64,000 bases of DNA from an uncultured Eubacteriales bacterium (lineage in GTDB: Bacteria > Bacillota > Clostridia > Lachnospirales > Lachnospiraceae): positions 1-64,000 of the forward strand of contig UQXZ01000006.1 of assembly GCA_900545225.1 (NCBI GenBank), given 5' to 3'. Below the pieces are notes generated by a model. It worked only from the letters and a program-made list of their open reading frames with translations, had not been told where the DNA came from and did not search any database. Made by a program: the position numbers and the translations under genes. This document shows positions 1 through 8,423 of this stretch, one piece after another; positions within the stretch are counted from its first letter, which is position 1, and each line of letters begins with the position of its first letter.

Positions 1-25
1 AAGCAGTAGTGGTTGAAGCAAGAAG

Positions 26-57
26 CTCCGACTTCTATAAGTCGGAGTAGTTCACAT
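26..57 (+). repeat. Left copy of 32-bp direct repeat bracketing the accessory region
   Basis: These 32 bases are identical to 14142-14173. The core is a hairpin with 9-bp arms (CTCCGACTT / AAGTCGGAG) around a CTAT loop. In this copy the outer part of the left arm is lost, while the right arm continues as TAGTTCACAT. The two copies enclose about 14.1 kb of accessory genes, several of them decayed. It could be a recombination scar or attachment-like repeat, or simply a dispersed hairpin element. No integrase is visible nearby. Confidence 0.7.
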
Positions 58-90
58 AAGGGATATTCCATTTTATGAAGGAGGCTTATT

Positions 91-228
91 GTGAAAGCTA
101 TTGTATTAAACGCAAGTCCGAGAAAGTCATGGAACACCGCCGGATTACTGAAATCAGCACATGAAAAGAATTTTCCAAAGGATTTGGAGAATGCTTATAT
201 GATAGGGCAAAAGTTGAGTTTAATTTAA
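91..228 (+). pseudogene. Flavodoxin-fold NAD(P)H reductase remnant, internally deleted
   Basis: A GTG start at 91, preceded by GAAGGAGG, opens a 45-codon frame. It begins with the flavodoxin-like strand and phosphate loop (MKAIVLNASPRKSWNTAGLL) and then jumps to what looks like the family's C-terminal helix (FPKDLENAYMIGQKL). Full-length members have about 180 residues, so roughly 130 central residues are missing, including the rest of the FMN and substrate sites. The frame is still open across the join. It sits directly before an intact relative at 270. A tiny expressed peptide is possible, but a deletion remnant is much more likely. Confidence 0.7.
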
Positions 229-269
229 AAATATTTATAATCAAAACTAAAGCACAGAGGAGAGCGGTA

Positions 270-815
270 ATGAAAAGAATTATGGTTTTAAACGGTTCGT
301 CACGTCCGAATGCATTTACAGATGCATTAATTCGCTCCTTTAAAGCAGGTGCCGAATCACAGGGCCATGAAGTTGATGTGATGGAATTACGAAGCATGCA
401 TATTCATCCGTGTATCGGATGTCTGCACGGCGGAAAAGACTTTGACAAACCGTGTACGCAGTCAGATGATATGGACAGGATTTATTCTTTATACAGAAAA
501 TCCGATGTTATCGTATTTGCAACGCCTTTGTTTTTCTGGTCTTACAGCGGACTTCTTAAAAATGCCATGGATCGCATGTGGGCATTAGCCGAATGTAATC
601 ATGATACATTGCACGGAAATAATAAAAGCGGAGCTCTTTTGACGGCAGCCGGAGGAAGTCACCCGGAACAGTTATTAATGCATTTTGATTATCTTATGAC
701 ACGATTGTCCTGGACCAATATAGGGAAAGTGGTTCTTGAGCATACTGACGATTTGGATATTCACAACATTGCACCGAATGCGGAAGCGTTTGATTTAGGG
801 GCATCGATTTGTTGA
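270..815 (+). CDS. Flavodoxin family protein / NADPH-dependent FMN reductase
   Basis: 181-residue predicted cytoplasmic flavoprotein. The N-terminal strand and FMN phosphate loop are MKRIMVLNGSSRPNAFTDAL. A CIGC pair sits near residues 49-52, as in iron-sulfur-flavoprotein-like members, and the FMN/dimer loop TPLFFWSYSGLLKNAMDRM lies near residues 90-110. The family moves electrons from NAD(P)H to FMN, quinones or other small acceptors; the physiological substrate cannot be read from sequence. The start is ATG at 270 after GAGGAGAG. It follows a truncated paralogue and precedes a short flavodoxin, giving a small redox cluster. Confidence 0.85.
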   Translation: MKRIMVLNGSSRPNAFTDALIRSFKAGAESQGHEVDVMELRSMHIHPCIGCLHGGKDFDKPCTQSDDMDRIYSLYRKSDVIVFATPLFFWSYSGLLKNAMDRMWALAECNHDTLHGNNKSGALLTAAGGSHPEQLLMHFDYLMTRLSWTNIGKVVLEHTDDLDIHNIAPNAEAFDLGASIC

Positions 816-942
816 ACAGTATCATAATTATAAAACCGAAAGCAAAATCCGACAGAATAACGTCTGTTGTTATAAAAATTTATATACGGAATGAGAGAAT
901 AAGCTGTATAATGTCTAATTATTATATAAAGGAGAACAAACC

Positions 943-1341
943 ATGAAGAATGCGGTCAGATACTATTCAAGAACGGGAAATACCAAAGTCGCCGCTGAGG
1001 CAATAGCAAAAGTAATTAATGAGGAAGCGGTATCTGTTGATTCGCCGGAGGCACCTGTCAGAGAGCATGTCGATGTTTTATTCATCGGAGGCGCTTTGTA
1101 TGCCTATGGAATAGATAAGCATTTGAAAAAGTTTGTTGCGGGACTTAAGAAGGAAAATGTCGGAAAAGCGGTTGTGTTTTCCACATCTTGGATCTCAAAG
1201 CATGCGATTAAAGTTTTGAAGGATGCACTGAATCGTAAGGGAATACCTGTTGAGGATGAAACATTTTATTTCAGAGGAAAGCCGGGAGAGAAGCAGTTGC
1301 ATGAAGCAGTACGTAAAGTAAGACAAATCTGCGGACAGTGA
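943..1341 (+). CDS. Short flavodoxin-like protein
   Basis: 132 residues with the classical FMN phosphate-binding loop near the N-terminus (YYSRTGNTK) and the second loop GGALYAYGIDK. This matches short-chain flavodoxins, which carry single electrons between redox enzymes in the cytoplasm. Start ATG 943 follows AAAGGAGAA, and a -10-like TATAAT lies at about 906-911. The stop is followed by a hairpin terminator (1454-1500), so it is the last gene of this small redox cluster. The partner enzyme is unknown. Confidence 0.8.
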   Translation: MKNAVRYYSRTGNTKVAAEAIAKVINEEAVSVDSPEAPVREHVDVLFIGGALYAYGIDKHLKKFVAGLKKENVGKAVVFSTSWISKHAIKVLKDALNRKGIPVEDETFYFRGKPGEKQLHEAVRKVRQICGQ

Positions 1342-1453
1342 TTTTTCGGACTGTATCGACAAACTTTCAGAAGAAGTTTGCGAATAGACGTAAGAATCAG
1401 CGGAAAATTTATGCCGCAGTTACGACGATATGATTATAAAAAATTAAATATAT

Positions 1454-1500
1454 AAATAAAGACTTAAATGGAGTGCAGTTCTCTTTTTAAGTCTTTATTT
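1454..1500. terminator. Hairpin terminator after the flavodoxin gene
   Basis: Perfect 15-bp arms (AAATAAAGACTTAAA at 1454-1468 and its complement at 1486-1500) around a 17-nt loop. The A/T-rich ends could terminate in either direction. Confidence 0.7.
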
Positions 1501-1576
1501 GTGTATGTGAATTTTTAATTATAATTAAAAGCATTGTGTTATTATTTAACCAATATATTAATCAGGAAGACAAACA

Positions 1577-2473
1577 ATGAATTATATTACTCTGTCGGAG
1601 CACTATCGCAGGCGCTTCGGACGTAAAGTTTACAAACTGTCACTTCAATCCGGATGCAGCTGTCCAAATAGGGACGGAAATATAGGATTCGGAGGGTGTA
1701 TATTTTGTTCCGAGGGAGGAAGCGGTGATTTTGCCGCTCCGCTGCTTCCCATAGAGGAGCAGATTCAAATTGCAAAACATCGTGTAGAGCATAAGCTGCC
1801 GAAAGATAAAAGCGGTCGCTATATCGCATATTTTCAATCTTATACAAATACCTACGGCGATGTGAAAAGGCTGAGCATGTTATACCGGAAAACACTTTCA
1901 TTTCCGGAAATAGTGGGAATATCCATAGGGACAAGACCGGACTGTCTGCCTGAAGAAATGCTCGACATGTTAAGCGAATTAAATACCATAAAGCCGGTAA
2001 CCGTGGAGTTGGGACTTCAAACCGTCCATAATAAAACTGCAGAGAAGATTCACAGGGGTTATAATACGGATGTATTTGAAAAAGCATATAAAAGCCTGAC
2101 CTTACGGGGAATAGAAGTTGTTGTGCATGTTATTTTGGGACTTCCCGGGGAAAATATCGCCGACATGCTTGATACGATTGATTATCTGGCGGAGTTAAAG
2201 CCCGTGCTTCCCGGCATAAAGTTACAGCTTTTACATATACTTAAAGGCACGGCACTTGCGGCAGAATATTCCAAAAATCATTTTCCGATATTTACAATGG
2301 ATGAATATACGGATCTGGTAGTTGAATGTATACGCCGTTTACCGGAAGAAACCGTTATTCATCGAATGACGGGAGACGGACCCAAAAGCCTTTTAATTGC
2401 TCCGGAATGGAGCGGAGACAAGAAACGTGTGCTTAATATGCTAAACAGGAAGCTGAGAGAAGCAGAACGGTAA
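1577..2473 (+). CDS. TIGR01212-family radical SAM protein (YhcC-like)
   Basis: 298 residues. The N-terminal third carries the unusual cysteine arrangement of this family, CPNRDG followed by GGCIFC (about residues 30-44), which would bind the 4Fe-4S cluster that cleaves S-adenosylmethionine. Conserved TRPDCLPEEML and ELGLQTVHNKTAEKIHRG segments of the radical SAM barrel follow. The substrate of YhcC proteins is not established; they are Elp3-like and suspected RNA or small-molecule modifying enzymes. It is a single-gene unit between a terminator and a broken tetR-type gene. The ribosome binding site (AGGAAGA) is weak. Confidence 0.88.
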   Translation: MNYITLSEHYRRRFGRKVYKLSLQSGCSCPNRDGNIGFGGCIFCSEGGSGDFAAPLLPIEEQIQIAKHRVEHKLPKDKSGRYIAYFQSYTNTYGDVKRLSMLYRKTLSFPEIVGISIGTRPDCLPEEMLDMLSELNTIKPVTVELGLQTVHNKTAEKIHRGYNTDVFEKAYKSLTLRGIEVVVHVILGLPGENIADMLDTIDYLAELKPVLPGIKLQLLHILKGTALAAEYSKNHFPIFTMDEYTDLVVECIRRLPEETVIHRMTGDGPKSLLIAPEWSGDKKRVLNMLNRKLREAER

Positions 2474-2560
2474 GTATGTACGATTAATATTGTATGCGGA
2501 ACATAATCTCATATATACTAAGGAACATATGAGTAACTGTGAAAACATGGAGTAGAAAAA

Positions 2561-3130
2561 ATGTCAGATACAACAAAAAGAGCTTTGGAAACGTCTCTTA
2601 AAAACTTATTGCTTAAGAAACCTGTAAATAAGATTACGATTAATGATATTACGGAGGATTGCGGCGTAAATCGCGCAACCTTTTATTATCATTTTAAAGA
2701 TATTTACGACTTGATTGAATGGTCATGTGAATAAGACTCCCGTAAGGCGGCTGACGGCAATACCACATATGAAACGTGGCAGCAGGGATTACTTAACATT
2801 TTTCATGCGGTAGAGGAGAATAAACCCTTTATTTTGAATATTTACCGACATGTCAGTCAGGAACAGATTGTCAGATATTTATACAGAGTTGTCTATCAAC
2901 TGATCATAGATGTTGTGGAAGAGTGCGCCGAAGGAATGAGCGTACGGGAAGAAGACAAGAAATTTATTGCCGACTTTTATAAATATGCTTTTGTGGGAAT
3001 CATGCTTGAGTGGATAAGTCATAACATGAGTCAACCTCCGGAAAAGATAGTTGAAAGACTCAGCGATTTGATTGACGGAGACATCAACAGAATGTTGGAA
3101 AAATACAGGACGGACAAACCCCGCATATAA
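2561..3130 (+). pseudogene. TetR/AcrR family regulator interrupted by a nonsense codon
   Basis: ATG 2561 opens a TetR-type reading frame. The helix-turn-helix lies at residues 22-50 (ITINDITEDCGVNRATFYYH). A TAA at 2732-2734 stops it after 57 codons. The same frame then runs on without another stop to 3130 and encodes the usual ligand-binding C-terminal domain (for example MSVREEDKKFIADFYKYAF). One base change in an ordinary sense codon explains the break. TetR proteins of this subgroup often sit beside oleate hydratase genes, and the next gene is one, also broken. A DNA-binding stub of 57 residues could still be made. Confidence 0.85.
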
Positions 3131-3169
3131 TATTAATACACAACATATATGTGAAAATGACAAAAATTT

Positions 3170-3220
3170 CAACAAAGAGGCGTTGCTATCAAATGTTTCG
3201 ATAGCGGCGTCTCTTTGTTG
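3170..3220. other. Long hairpin between tetR remnant and oleate hydratase remnant
   Basis: Left arm 3170-3190 pairs with right arm 3200-3220 through 21 positions (G-U pairs in the middle) around a 9-nt loop. There is no U-run directly after it on the + strand. It may be the former terminator of the regulator gene or a structured leader of the hydratase gene. Confidence 0.6.
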
Positions 3221-3296
3221 ATTGTAGAAAGAATTTCGGAAAGCTACACTGTATTCGTATTTAAAGGTATGACGTAAAAACAAAGGAGGTACTGTT

Positions 3297-5067
3297 ATGT
3301 ATTATTCAAGCGGAAATTATGAGGCTTTTGCACGTCCAAAGAAACCTGAAGGAGTGGATCATAAATCTGCGTATTTTATAGGAACGGGACTTGCGGCGTT
3401 GTCGGCGGCGTGCTTCTTGATAAGAGACGCACAGATGACGGGAAAGAATATTCATTTCTTTGAACGTGATCCGATTGCGGGCGGAGCCTGTGACGGCTGG
3501 AATTATCCGGAAATCGGATATGTAATGCGCGGCGGAAGAGAAATGGATAACCATTTTGAGGTTATGTGGGATTTGTTCCATTCCATCCATAGAAACGGAA
3601 GGAGTCAGTGTGCTGGATGAGTATTATTGGCTCAATAAGGAAGATCCCAACTTTTCACTTTGCCGTGTGACGGAAAAACAGGGTCAAAACGCTCATACGG
3701 ATGGAAAGTTTTGCTTAAGCGATAAAGCAGCCATGCAGCTTACACATTTAATTTTTACTCCTGACGAATTTCTTGAGGGAAAGAGAATTACGGATGTTTG
3801 TGATGAAGAGGTGTTAAACAGCAATTTCTGGACATATTGGCGCACGATGTTCGCATTCTACGACTGTAACAGCGCACTTGAAATGAAGAGATATATGCAG
3901 AGATATATCCATCACATTGACGGTTTGCCTGACCTTAAAGCACTTCGTTTCACAAAATATAACCAGTATGAGTCCATGATACTTCCGATGGTGCATTATT
4001 TGGAAGAACACGGCGCGCAGTTCCATTTCAATACTCAGGTGACGGACGTTCGCTTCGATATTCATGACGGCAAAAAAACGGCAAAACGCGTTGAATTGAT
4101 TTCGGAAGGCAATAAAGAGTATTTGGATTTGACAGAAGATGATTACCTGTTTATCACAAACGGCAGCAATGTAGAAAATTCTTCTATCGGAGGACAGGAC
4201 AAGACATGTGAATTTATCAAAGAAGTTCGCCCCGGCGGTTCATTTGACCTGTGGCGCAAGATTGCCGAGCAGGATTCTTCATTCGGACATCCTGAGAAGT
4301 TCTATGGCAATCCGGAAGAATGTAACTGGATGGGAGTAACCGTAAATACTTTGGATGATAAAATTCTTCCGTATATCAAAAACATATGTCAGCGCGATCC
4401 GCTTTCAGGCAAGGTCGTAACGGGAGGAATTGTTACCGCAAGAGATTCCGGATGGCTTCTCAGCTGGACAATCAACAGACAGCCACAGTTCCATTCACAG
4501 CCTAAGGATCAGTGCCTTGTATGGCTTTACGGACTTCATACCAACCGTCCCGGTGATTATGTTAAAAAGAACATGAGAGACTGTACCGGAAAGGAAATAT
4601 GCATGGAATGGCTGTATCACATCGGAGTTCCGGTTGATCAGATTGAAACGCTTGCCGAACACAGCGCAAAAACAATTCCGGTTATGATGCCTTTTGCCAG
4701 CGCATATTTCATGCCGCGTTCCGCAGGCAACAGACCTGATGTTGTTCCGGAAGGAGCCGTTAACTTTGCTTTCATAGGTAACTTTGCCGAAGTTCCGTGA
4801 GATACGGTATTTACCACGGAATATTCCATGAGAACCGCAATGGTAGCGGTATATACCCTTTTGAACGTGGATAGGGGAGTCCCTGAGGTTTGGGGAAGTA
4901 TCTATGATATACGAGACCTGTTGAAGGCAACAATCAGTATGCGTGACGGAAGACCTCTTACAGAGATGAAAATGGGGCTTAAAGAGAAAATTGCGGTACA
5001 TAAAGCTCTTGATTTTATCAAGGATACGGATATTGAGAAATTATTAAAGGAATACAATGTAATATAA
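3297..5067 (+). pseudogene. ohyA: Oleate hydratase, disrupted by a frameshift and a nonsense codon
   Basis: Joined conceptually, this encodes a nearly full-length oleate hydratase (about 590 residues), the FAD enzyme that adds water to the double bond of unsaturated fatty acids, often as detoxification. Visible are the dinucleotide fold [16 protein letters not shown], the active-site loop [24 protein letters not shown], and the C-terminal DRGVPEVWGSIYDIRDLL. Lesion 1 is near 3585-3595: the frame ending DLFHSI should continue [16 protein letters not shown], which is found one frame over. The gap fits loss of about 5 nt within the short CCAT repeats. Lesion 2 is TGA at 4798-4800, where relatives have Arg (CGA to TGA). 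The remaining sequence is well conserved, so decay looks recent. Confidence 0.92.
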
Positions 5068-5103
5068 TAAATTGTAATAAAAATAATCCGACATTTGTAA
5101 TTG

Positions 5104-5145
5104 ACGGCATAGCTTACACACGGCTGTAGGTTATGCCGTTTTTTT
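5104..5145 (+). terminator. Rho-independent terminator after oleate hydratase remnant
   Basis: Arms 5104-5113 and 5130-5139 (10 bp, one G-T pair) are followed by a seven-T run. Confidence 0.85.
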
Positions 5146-5389
5146 ACATTCGGAATATTAACAGAAATAATTAAGTTTTGGCAGATACATAAAAATTAAC
5201 AAATTTATACTATAATAAAGCTACATCACTGACACAGACATTAGGAAGATTAAATAATATGATATATTCAGAAAAAATAAACGTCAGAGATATACCGTGA
5301 GGAACGGAGTATTGGTAATATTCATAACGAAATACTATATGGAGCAGTGGAAATGAAAAATAAAAGCGGAAGGGAGGTCAGGTAAACAG
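5146..5389 (+). other. Leader region of the restriction-modification-like locus
   Basis: A TATAAT at 5211-5216 is a plausible -10, but no good -35 is seen at normal spacing. No palindromic operator or known riboswitch was recognised. A 10-codon frame with a ribosome binding site ends 4 nt before the first gene. Confidence 0.4.
5353..5385 (+). CDS. Possible 10-residue leader peptide
   Basis: The ATG at 5353 is preceded by GGAG with 8-nt spacing and encodes MKNKSGREVR before TAA. The ribosome binding site of the next gene (GGGAGG, 5372-5377) lies inside this frame, and its GTG start comes 4 nt after the stop. Translational coupling is therefore possible. It may equally be chance. Confidence 0.25.
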   Translation: MKNKSGREVR

Positions 5390-6325
5390 GTGGAAAAGTT
5401 AATAGACATCAGGATTATACCTGTAGCGCCTCTTATTAATCTCCTTATTCAGGATAAATCCACAAAGAAGAATATTATATGGGCAACGGATACTTATGAA
5501 TCTCTTGGTCACGGATTTACGGATAAAGAGCATATGGACAAGAACCTTCTTTTGCAGCATGCGGAGATTATCAAACCTCGAATTCTAAAGTCGCAGGAAG
5601 CTCAGGCAGCCCGTACACGAAAAAAAGCGGAAGTCTTTACTCCTGCATGGCTGTGCAATCAGATGAATAATTACTGTGATGAAGAATGGTTTGGCAGAAA
5701 AGCGGTTTTTAATCTGGAAAAAGATAATCACACATGGGAAGCGATTGAAGATCCTATTACGTTTCCTAAGAATAAGACATGGAAACAATACATAGATTCA
5801 AGACGGTTGGAAATTACATGTGGGGAGGCACCGTATTTAGTATCCCGTTATGATGCTTCTACCGGAGAATTTATCGTTCCGACGAACCGCAGAATAGGGC
5901 AGCTTGATCGAAAACTAAGAGTAGTGAATGAAAACACCACAGAGTACGACGATTGGATAAAATGGTCAATTAGGGCGTTTGAGTCTTGCTACGGATATGA
6001 ATATCAGGGGGATAACCTGCTGATTGCACGGATTAACTTGTTGCTTACATTTATTGACTATTATAAGGAGCGCTGGGAAAATGACCCGGATGAAAAGCTG
6101 TTGCGACAGATTACGAATAAGATTGTGTGGAATATATGGCAGATGGACGGTCTGAAAGATACTGTTCCGCATGGAAAGCCATACGAAGAGTTCTGTCAGA
6201 TGACAATCTTTGATATGTTGTCGGACACGGTGGAAGAAGAGGAAAAACCGGAGGTTGTACCATGCAGAATATATAACTGGAGAAAAGGTAACTCCGTTAT
6301 TTTTAAGAAGCTGAAGGAGAACTGA
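5390..6325 (+). CDS. DNA adenine methyltransferase, N-terminal half (restriction 'subunit M')
   Basis: 311 residues, GTG start. The segment KAEVFTPAWLCNQM (residues 79-92) is the FTP-type motif X that precedes the SAM-binding fold in many N6-adenine methyltransferases. ITCGEAPYLVSRYD (about 142-155) resembles motif I. No catalytic (N/D)PPY motif is present; that motif starts the protein encoded at 7374. The end of this protein (IYNWRKGNSVIFKKLKEN) looks like the region just before NPPY in single-chain enzymes. I infer that this is half of a split methyltransferase that pairs with the 7374 product. The stop is 2 nt before the nuclease gene. Confidence 0.75.
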   Translation: MEKLIDIRIIPVAPLINLLIQDKSTKKNIIWATDTYESLGHGFTDKEHMDKNLLLQHAEIIKPRILKSQEAQAARTRKKAEVFTPAWLCNQMNNYCDEEWFGRKAVFNLEKDNHTWEAIEDPITFPKNKTWKQYIDSRRLEITCGEAPYLVSRYDASTGEFIVPTNRRIGQLDRKLRVVNENTTEYDDWIKWSIRAFESCYGYEYQGDNLLIARINLLLTFIDYYKERWENDPDEKLLRQITNKIVWNIWQMDGLKDTVPHGKPYEEFCQMTIFDMLSDTVEEEEKPEVVPCRIYNWRKGNSVIFKKLKEN

Positions 6326-6330
6326 TTATG
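6316..6330 (+). repeat. Junction repeat, left copy (before the YhcG gene)
   Basis: GGAGAACTGATTATG holds a Shine-Dalgarno sequence, the upstream stop codon and the downstream ATG. It matches the junction at 7362-7376 in 14 of 15 positions. Confidence 0.7.
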
Positions 6331-7371
6331 TCAGACGAAAAAACCAATAAACTTGTATCCAATAATGCAGAATACACGGATTTACTTCAGAACATTGGGA
6401 TAGCGTTAAATAATGGCAGGCAGAAAGCGGTTAATCAGGTCAACCGGGCCATTGTCGAAACAAATTGGAATATTGGCAGATATATCGTTGAATATGAACA
6501 GGCAGGACATGAGAAAGCAGAATATGGTTCAGAAATTTTAAAGCGGCTGTCTCATGATTTGATCGAAAGATATGGAAAAGGCTTCGGAATGAGCAATGTG
6601 AATAAAATGCGCAAGCTCTATCTTACTTTTCCGATTTTGCAGACACTGTCTGCAAAATTAAGCTGGAGCCATTATGTAGAGCTGCTCAAAATTAATGATC
6701 CACAAGAACGATCCTTTTATATGCATGAATGCGAACAAAACAACTGGGGCGTAAGAGAACTGAAACGTCAGATGAACAGTATGCTCTTTCAGCGTCTGGC
6801 TCTCAGCAAAAATAAAGAGGAAGTTATGATGCTGGCAGAAAAGGGCCAGATTATTGAAAAGCCGGAAGATGTTGTTAAGGATCCATATGTATTTGAATTT
6901 GTTGGGCTTCCGGAATTACCTGTTTATAAAGAAGGCGATTTGGAGAAAGCACTGATAGATAATCTTAGTCAATTTCTTCTGGAACTTGGCAAGGGTTTTA
7001 CTTATGTCGGCAGACAACAGCGCATAAATATCGGCGGTAGGATTTTTAAAATTGATCTCGTATTTTATCACCGTATTCTAAAATGCTTTGTTCTGATTGA
7101 TTTGAAACGTGGCGAAGTACAGCATGAAGACATCGGACAAATGAATTTATATCTCAATTACTATAGAGAAGAAATGAATACGCCCGGGGATACAGAACCA
7201 ATTGGCATTGTTATGGGTGCTTATGAAGATAAACTGATGGTGAAATATGCCACACAGAATATTTCTAATCAGCTATTTGTCAGCCGCTATCAGCTCTATC
7301 TTCCTGACAAAGGCCAGTTAGAAAATGAAATCCGCAGATTTATGGATGCTGATGCTGCAAGGGAGAACTAA
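6328..7371 (+). CDS. YhcG/DUF1016-family PD-(D/E)XK nuclease
   Basis: 347 residues. The N-terminal DUF1016 domain (about 10-180) has the typical NWNIGRYIVEYEQ and LSWSHYVELLKINDPQERSFY segments. The C-terminal domain (about 190-330) has a PD-(D/E)XK-like core: E206, D243 (KIDLVFYHR) and D258-L-K260 (VLIDLKRGE), then QMNLYLNYYREE. Members are predicted endonucleases that often sit in restriction-modification loci, but their role there is not settled. Here the gene lies between two methyltransferase halves with 2-nt spacing on each side, so it should be co-translated with them. It may supply the cleavage activity or act as an accessory nuclease. Confidence 0.88.
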   Translation: MSDEKTNKLVSNNAEYTDLLQNIGIALNNGRQKAVNQVNRAIVETNWNIGRYIVEYEQAGHEKAEYGSEILKRLSHDLIERYGKGFGMSNVNKMRKLYLTFPILQTLSAKLSWSHYVELLKINDPQERSFYMHECEQNNWGVRELKRQMNSMLFQRLALSKNKEEVMMLAEKGQIIEKPEDVVKDPYVFEFVGLPELPVYKEGDLEKALIDNLSQFLLELGKGFTYVGRQQRINIGGRIFKIDLVFYHRILKCFVLIDLKRGEVQHEDIGQMNLYLNYYREEMNTPGDTEPIGIVMGAYEDKLMVKYATQNISNQLFVSRYQLYLPDKGQLENEIRRFMDADAAREN

Positions 7372-7376
7372 TTATG
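7362..7376 (+). repeat. Junction repeat, right copy (after the YhcG gene)
   Basis: GGAGAACTAATTATG is the counterpart of 6316-6330, differing at one base. Together they frame the nuclease gene as a cassette. Confidence 0.7.
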
Positions 7377-8423
7377 GGAAAGAAATTGTTTGATTATGTG
7401 ATAGGGAATCCACCGTATAACGAGAATTTTGAAAACTCTGGAGATAATGGAAATTTTGCAAAACCTGTATACAATCAATTCATGGATGCTGTAGATGGTA
7501 TTGCGGAAAAGGTAGAGCTAATTCATCCTGCTCGATTCCTTTTTAATGCAGGCTCCACTCCAAAAGCATGGAATGAAAAAATGTTGAATGATCCCCATTT
7601 TAAGATTTTGTCCTATGAAGCGGATAGCTCTAAGGTTTTTTCGAATACAGATATCAAGGGCGGTGTTGCTATCTCTTATCGGAGTGTTAACGAGGACTTT
7701 GGAGCAATTGGCACATTTACCGCATTTTCGGAACTTAACAGTATTATCAAAAAAATAAAATCGGTGAAAGCAGAATCTTTATCTGAGATAGTTTCTGGCA
7801 GAGGTGTCTACAGGTTATCTGACAAGGCATTAAAGGAATTTCCCAAAATAGAACAATTACAGTCCAATGGACATAAAAAAGATGTTGGTTCTGGAGCATT
7901 TCGCGTTTTGGACAAAGTTGTATTTTTTAAAGAGAAACCGGATGATGGATATGAGTATGTTAAGTTTTTAGGGCTCACCTCGAATAAAAGGGTCTATCAT
8001 TATGGAAGAAAGGTCTTTATTGACTGCCCCGATAATTTTTATAAGTATAAGGTGTTTATACCCAAATCAAACGGTTCTGGAGCGTTAGGAGAAGTGTTGA
8101 GTACACCCCTAATCGGGGAATCCCTAATCGGGGCAACTGAAACCTTCTTATCTGTTGGTAGCTTTGAAACTTTATTTGAAGCAGAAGCGTGCTTAAAATA
8201 TATTAAATCTAAGTTTGCTAGGGTAATGCTTGGTGTTCTTAAAGTTACACAAGATAATACAAAATCCAAGTGGAAATACGTTCCTCTCCAAGATTTCACT
8301 CCCTCTTCCGACATCGACTGGTCAAAATCTGTCCACGAGATTGACTTACAGCTTTACCGTAAGTACGGTCTGGATGAGGACGAGATTAACTTTATCGAAA
8401 CGCATGTAAAGGAGATGACATAA
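7374..8423 (+). CDS. Eco57I-type adenine methyltransferase, catalytic half with specificity region
   Basis: 349 residues. The catalytic motif IV NPPY is at residues 12-15 (FDYVIGNPPYNE), so the protein starts where single-chain enzymes are in mid-domain. Motifs X and I-III must come from another chain, most simply the 5390 product. ELIHPARFLFNAG and GGVAISYR follow; residues from about 150 on look like a variable target-recognition domain and end YRKYGLDEDEINFIETHV. Base composition falls toward A/T in this part, as is common for recognition domains. A 15-bp in-frame tandem duplication is at 8107-8136. It overlaps the helicase gene by 1 nt. The DNA target cannot be predicted. Confidence 0.82.
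   Translation: MGKKLFDYVIGNPPYNENFENSGDNGNFAKPVYNQFMDAVDGIAEKVELIHPARFLFNAGSTPKAWNEKMLNDPHFKILSYEADSSKVFSNTDIKGGVAISYRSVNEDFGAIGTFTAFSELNSIIKKIKSVKAESLSEIVSGRGVYRLSDKALKEFPKIEQLQSNGHKKDVGSGAFRVLDKVVFFKEKPDDGYEYVKFLGLTSNKRVYHYGRKVFIDCPDNFYKYKVFIPKSNGSGALGEVLSTPLIGESLIGATETFLSVGSFETLFEAEACLKYIKSKFARVMLGVLKVTQDNTKSKWKYVPLQDFTPSSDIDWSKSVHEIDLQLYRKYGLDEDEINFIETHVKEMT
8107..8136 (+). repeat. In-frame 15-bp tandem duplication in the recognition domain
   Basis: Two units, 8107-8121 and 8122-8136, differ at one position (CCCTAATCGGGG core) and encode a repeated LIG-containing pentapeptide (PLIGE/SLIGA). Slipped-strand copy number change here would keep the reading frame. Confidence 0.6.

Noticed and set aside
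3..50. Open frame ending TAG at 48-50 as the 3' end of a gene upstream of the window
   Set aside because: Only 15 codons are visible (AVVVEARSSDFYKSE) and most of them lie in the repeated hairpin, so coding cannot be supported.
1587..2087. Long antisense frame opposite the radical SAM gene
   Set aside because: It lies entirely within a well-supported gene, has no family resemblance, and its composition is explained by the sense codons.
4798..4800. TGA in oleate hydratase as selenocysteine or recoded UGA
   Set aside because: Relatives have Arg here, no SECIS-like hairpin was apparent, and a frameshift elsewhere already breaks the gene. A CGA-to-TGA change is simpler.
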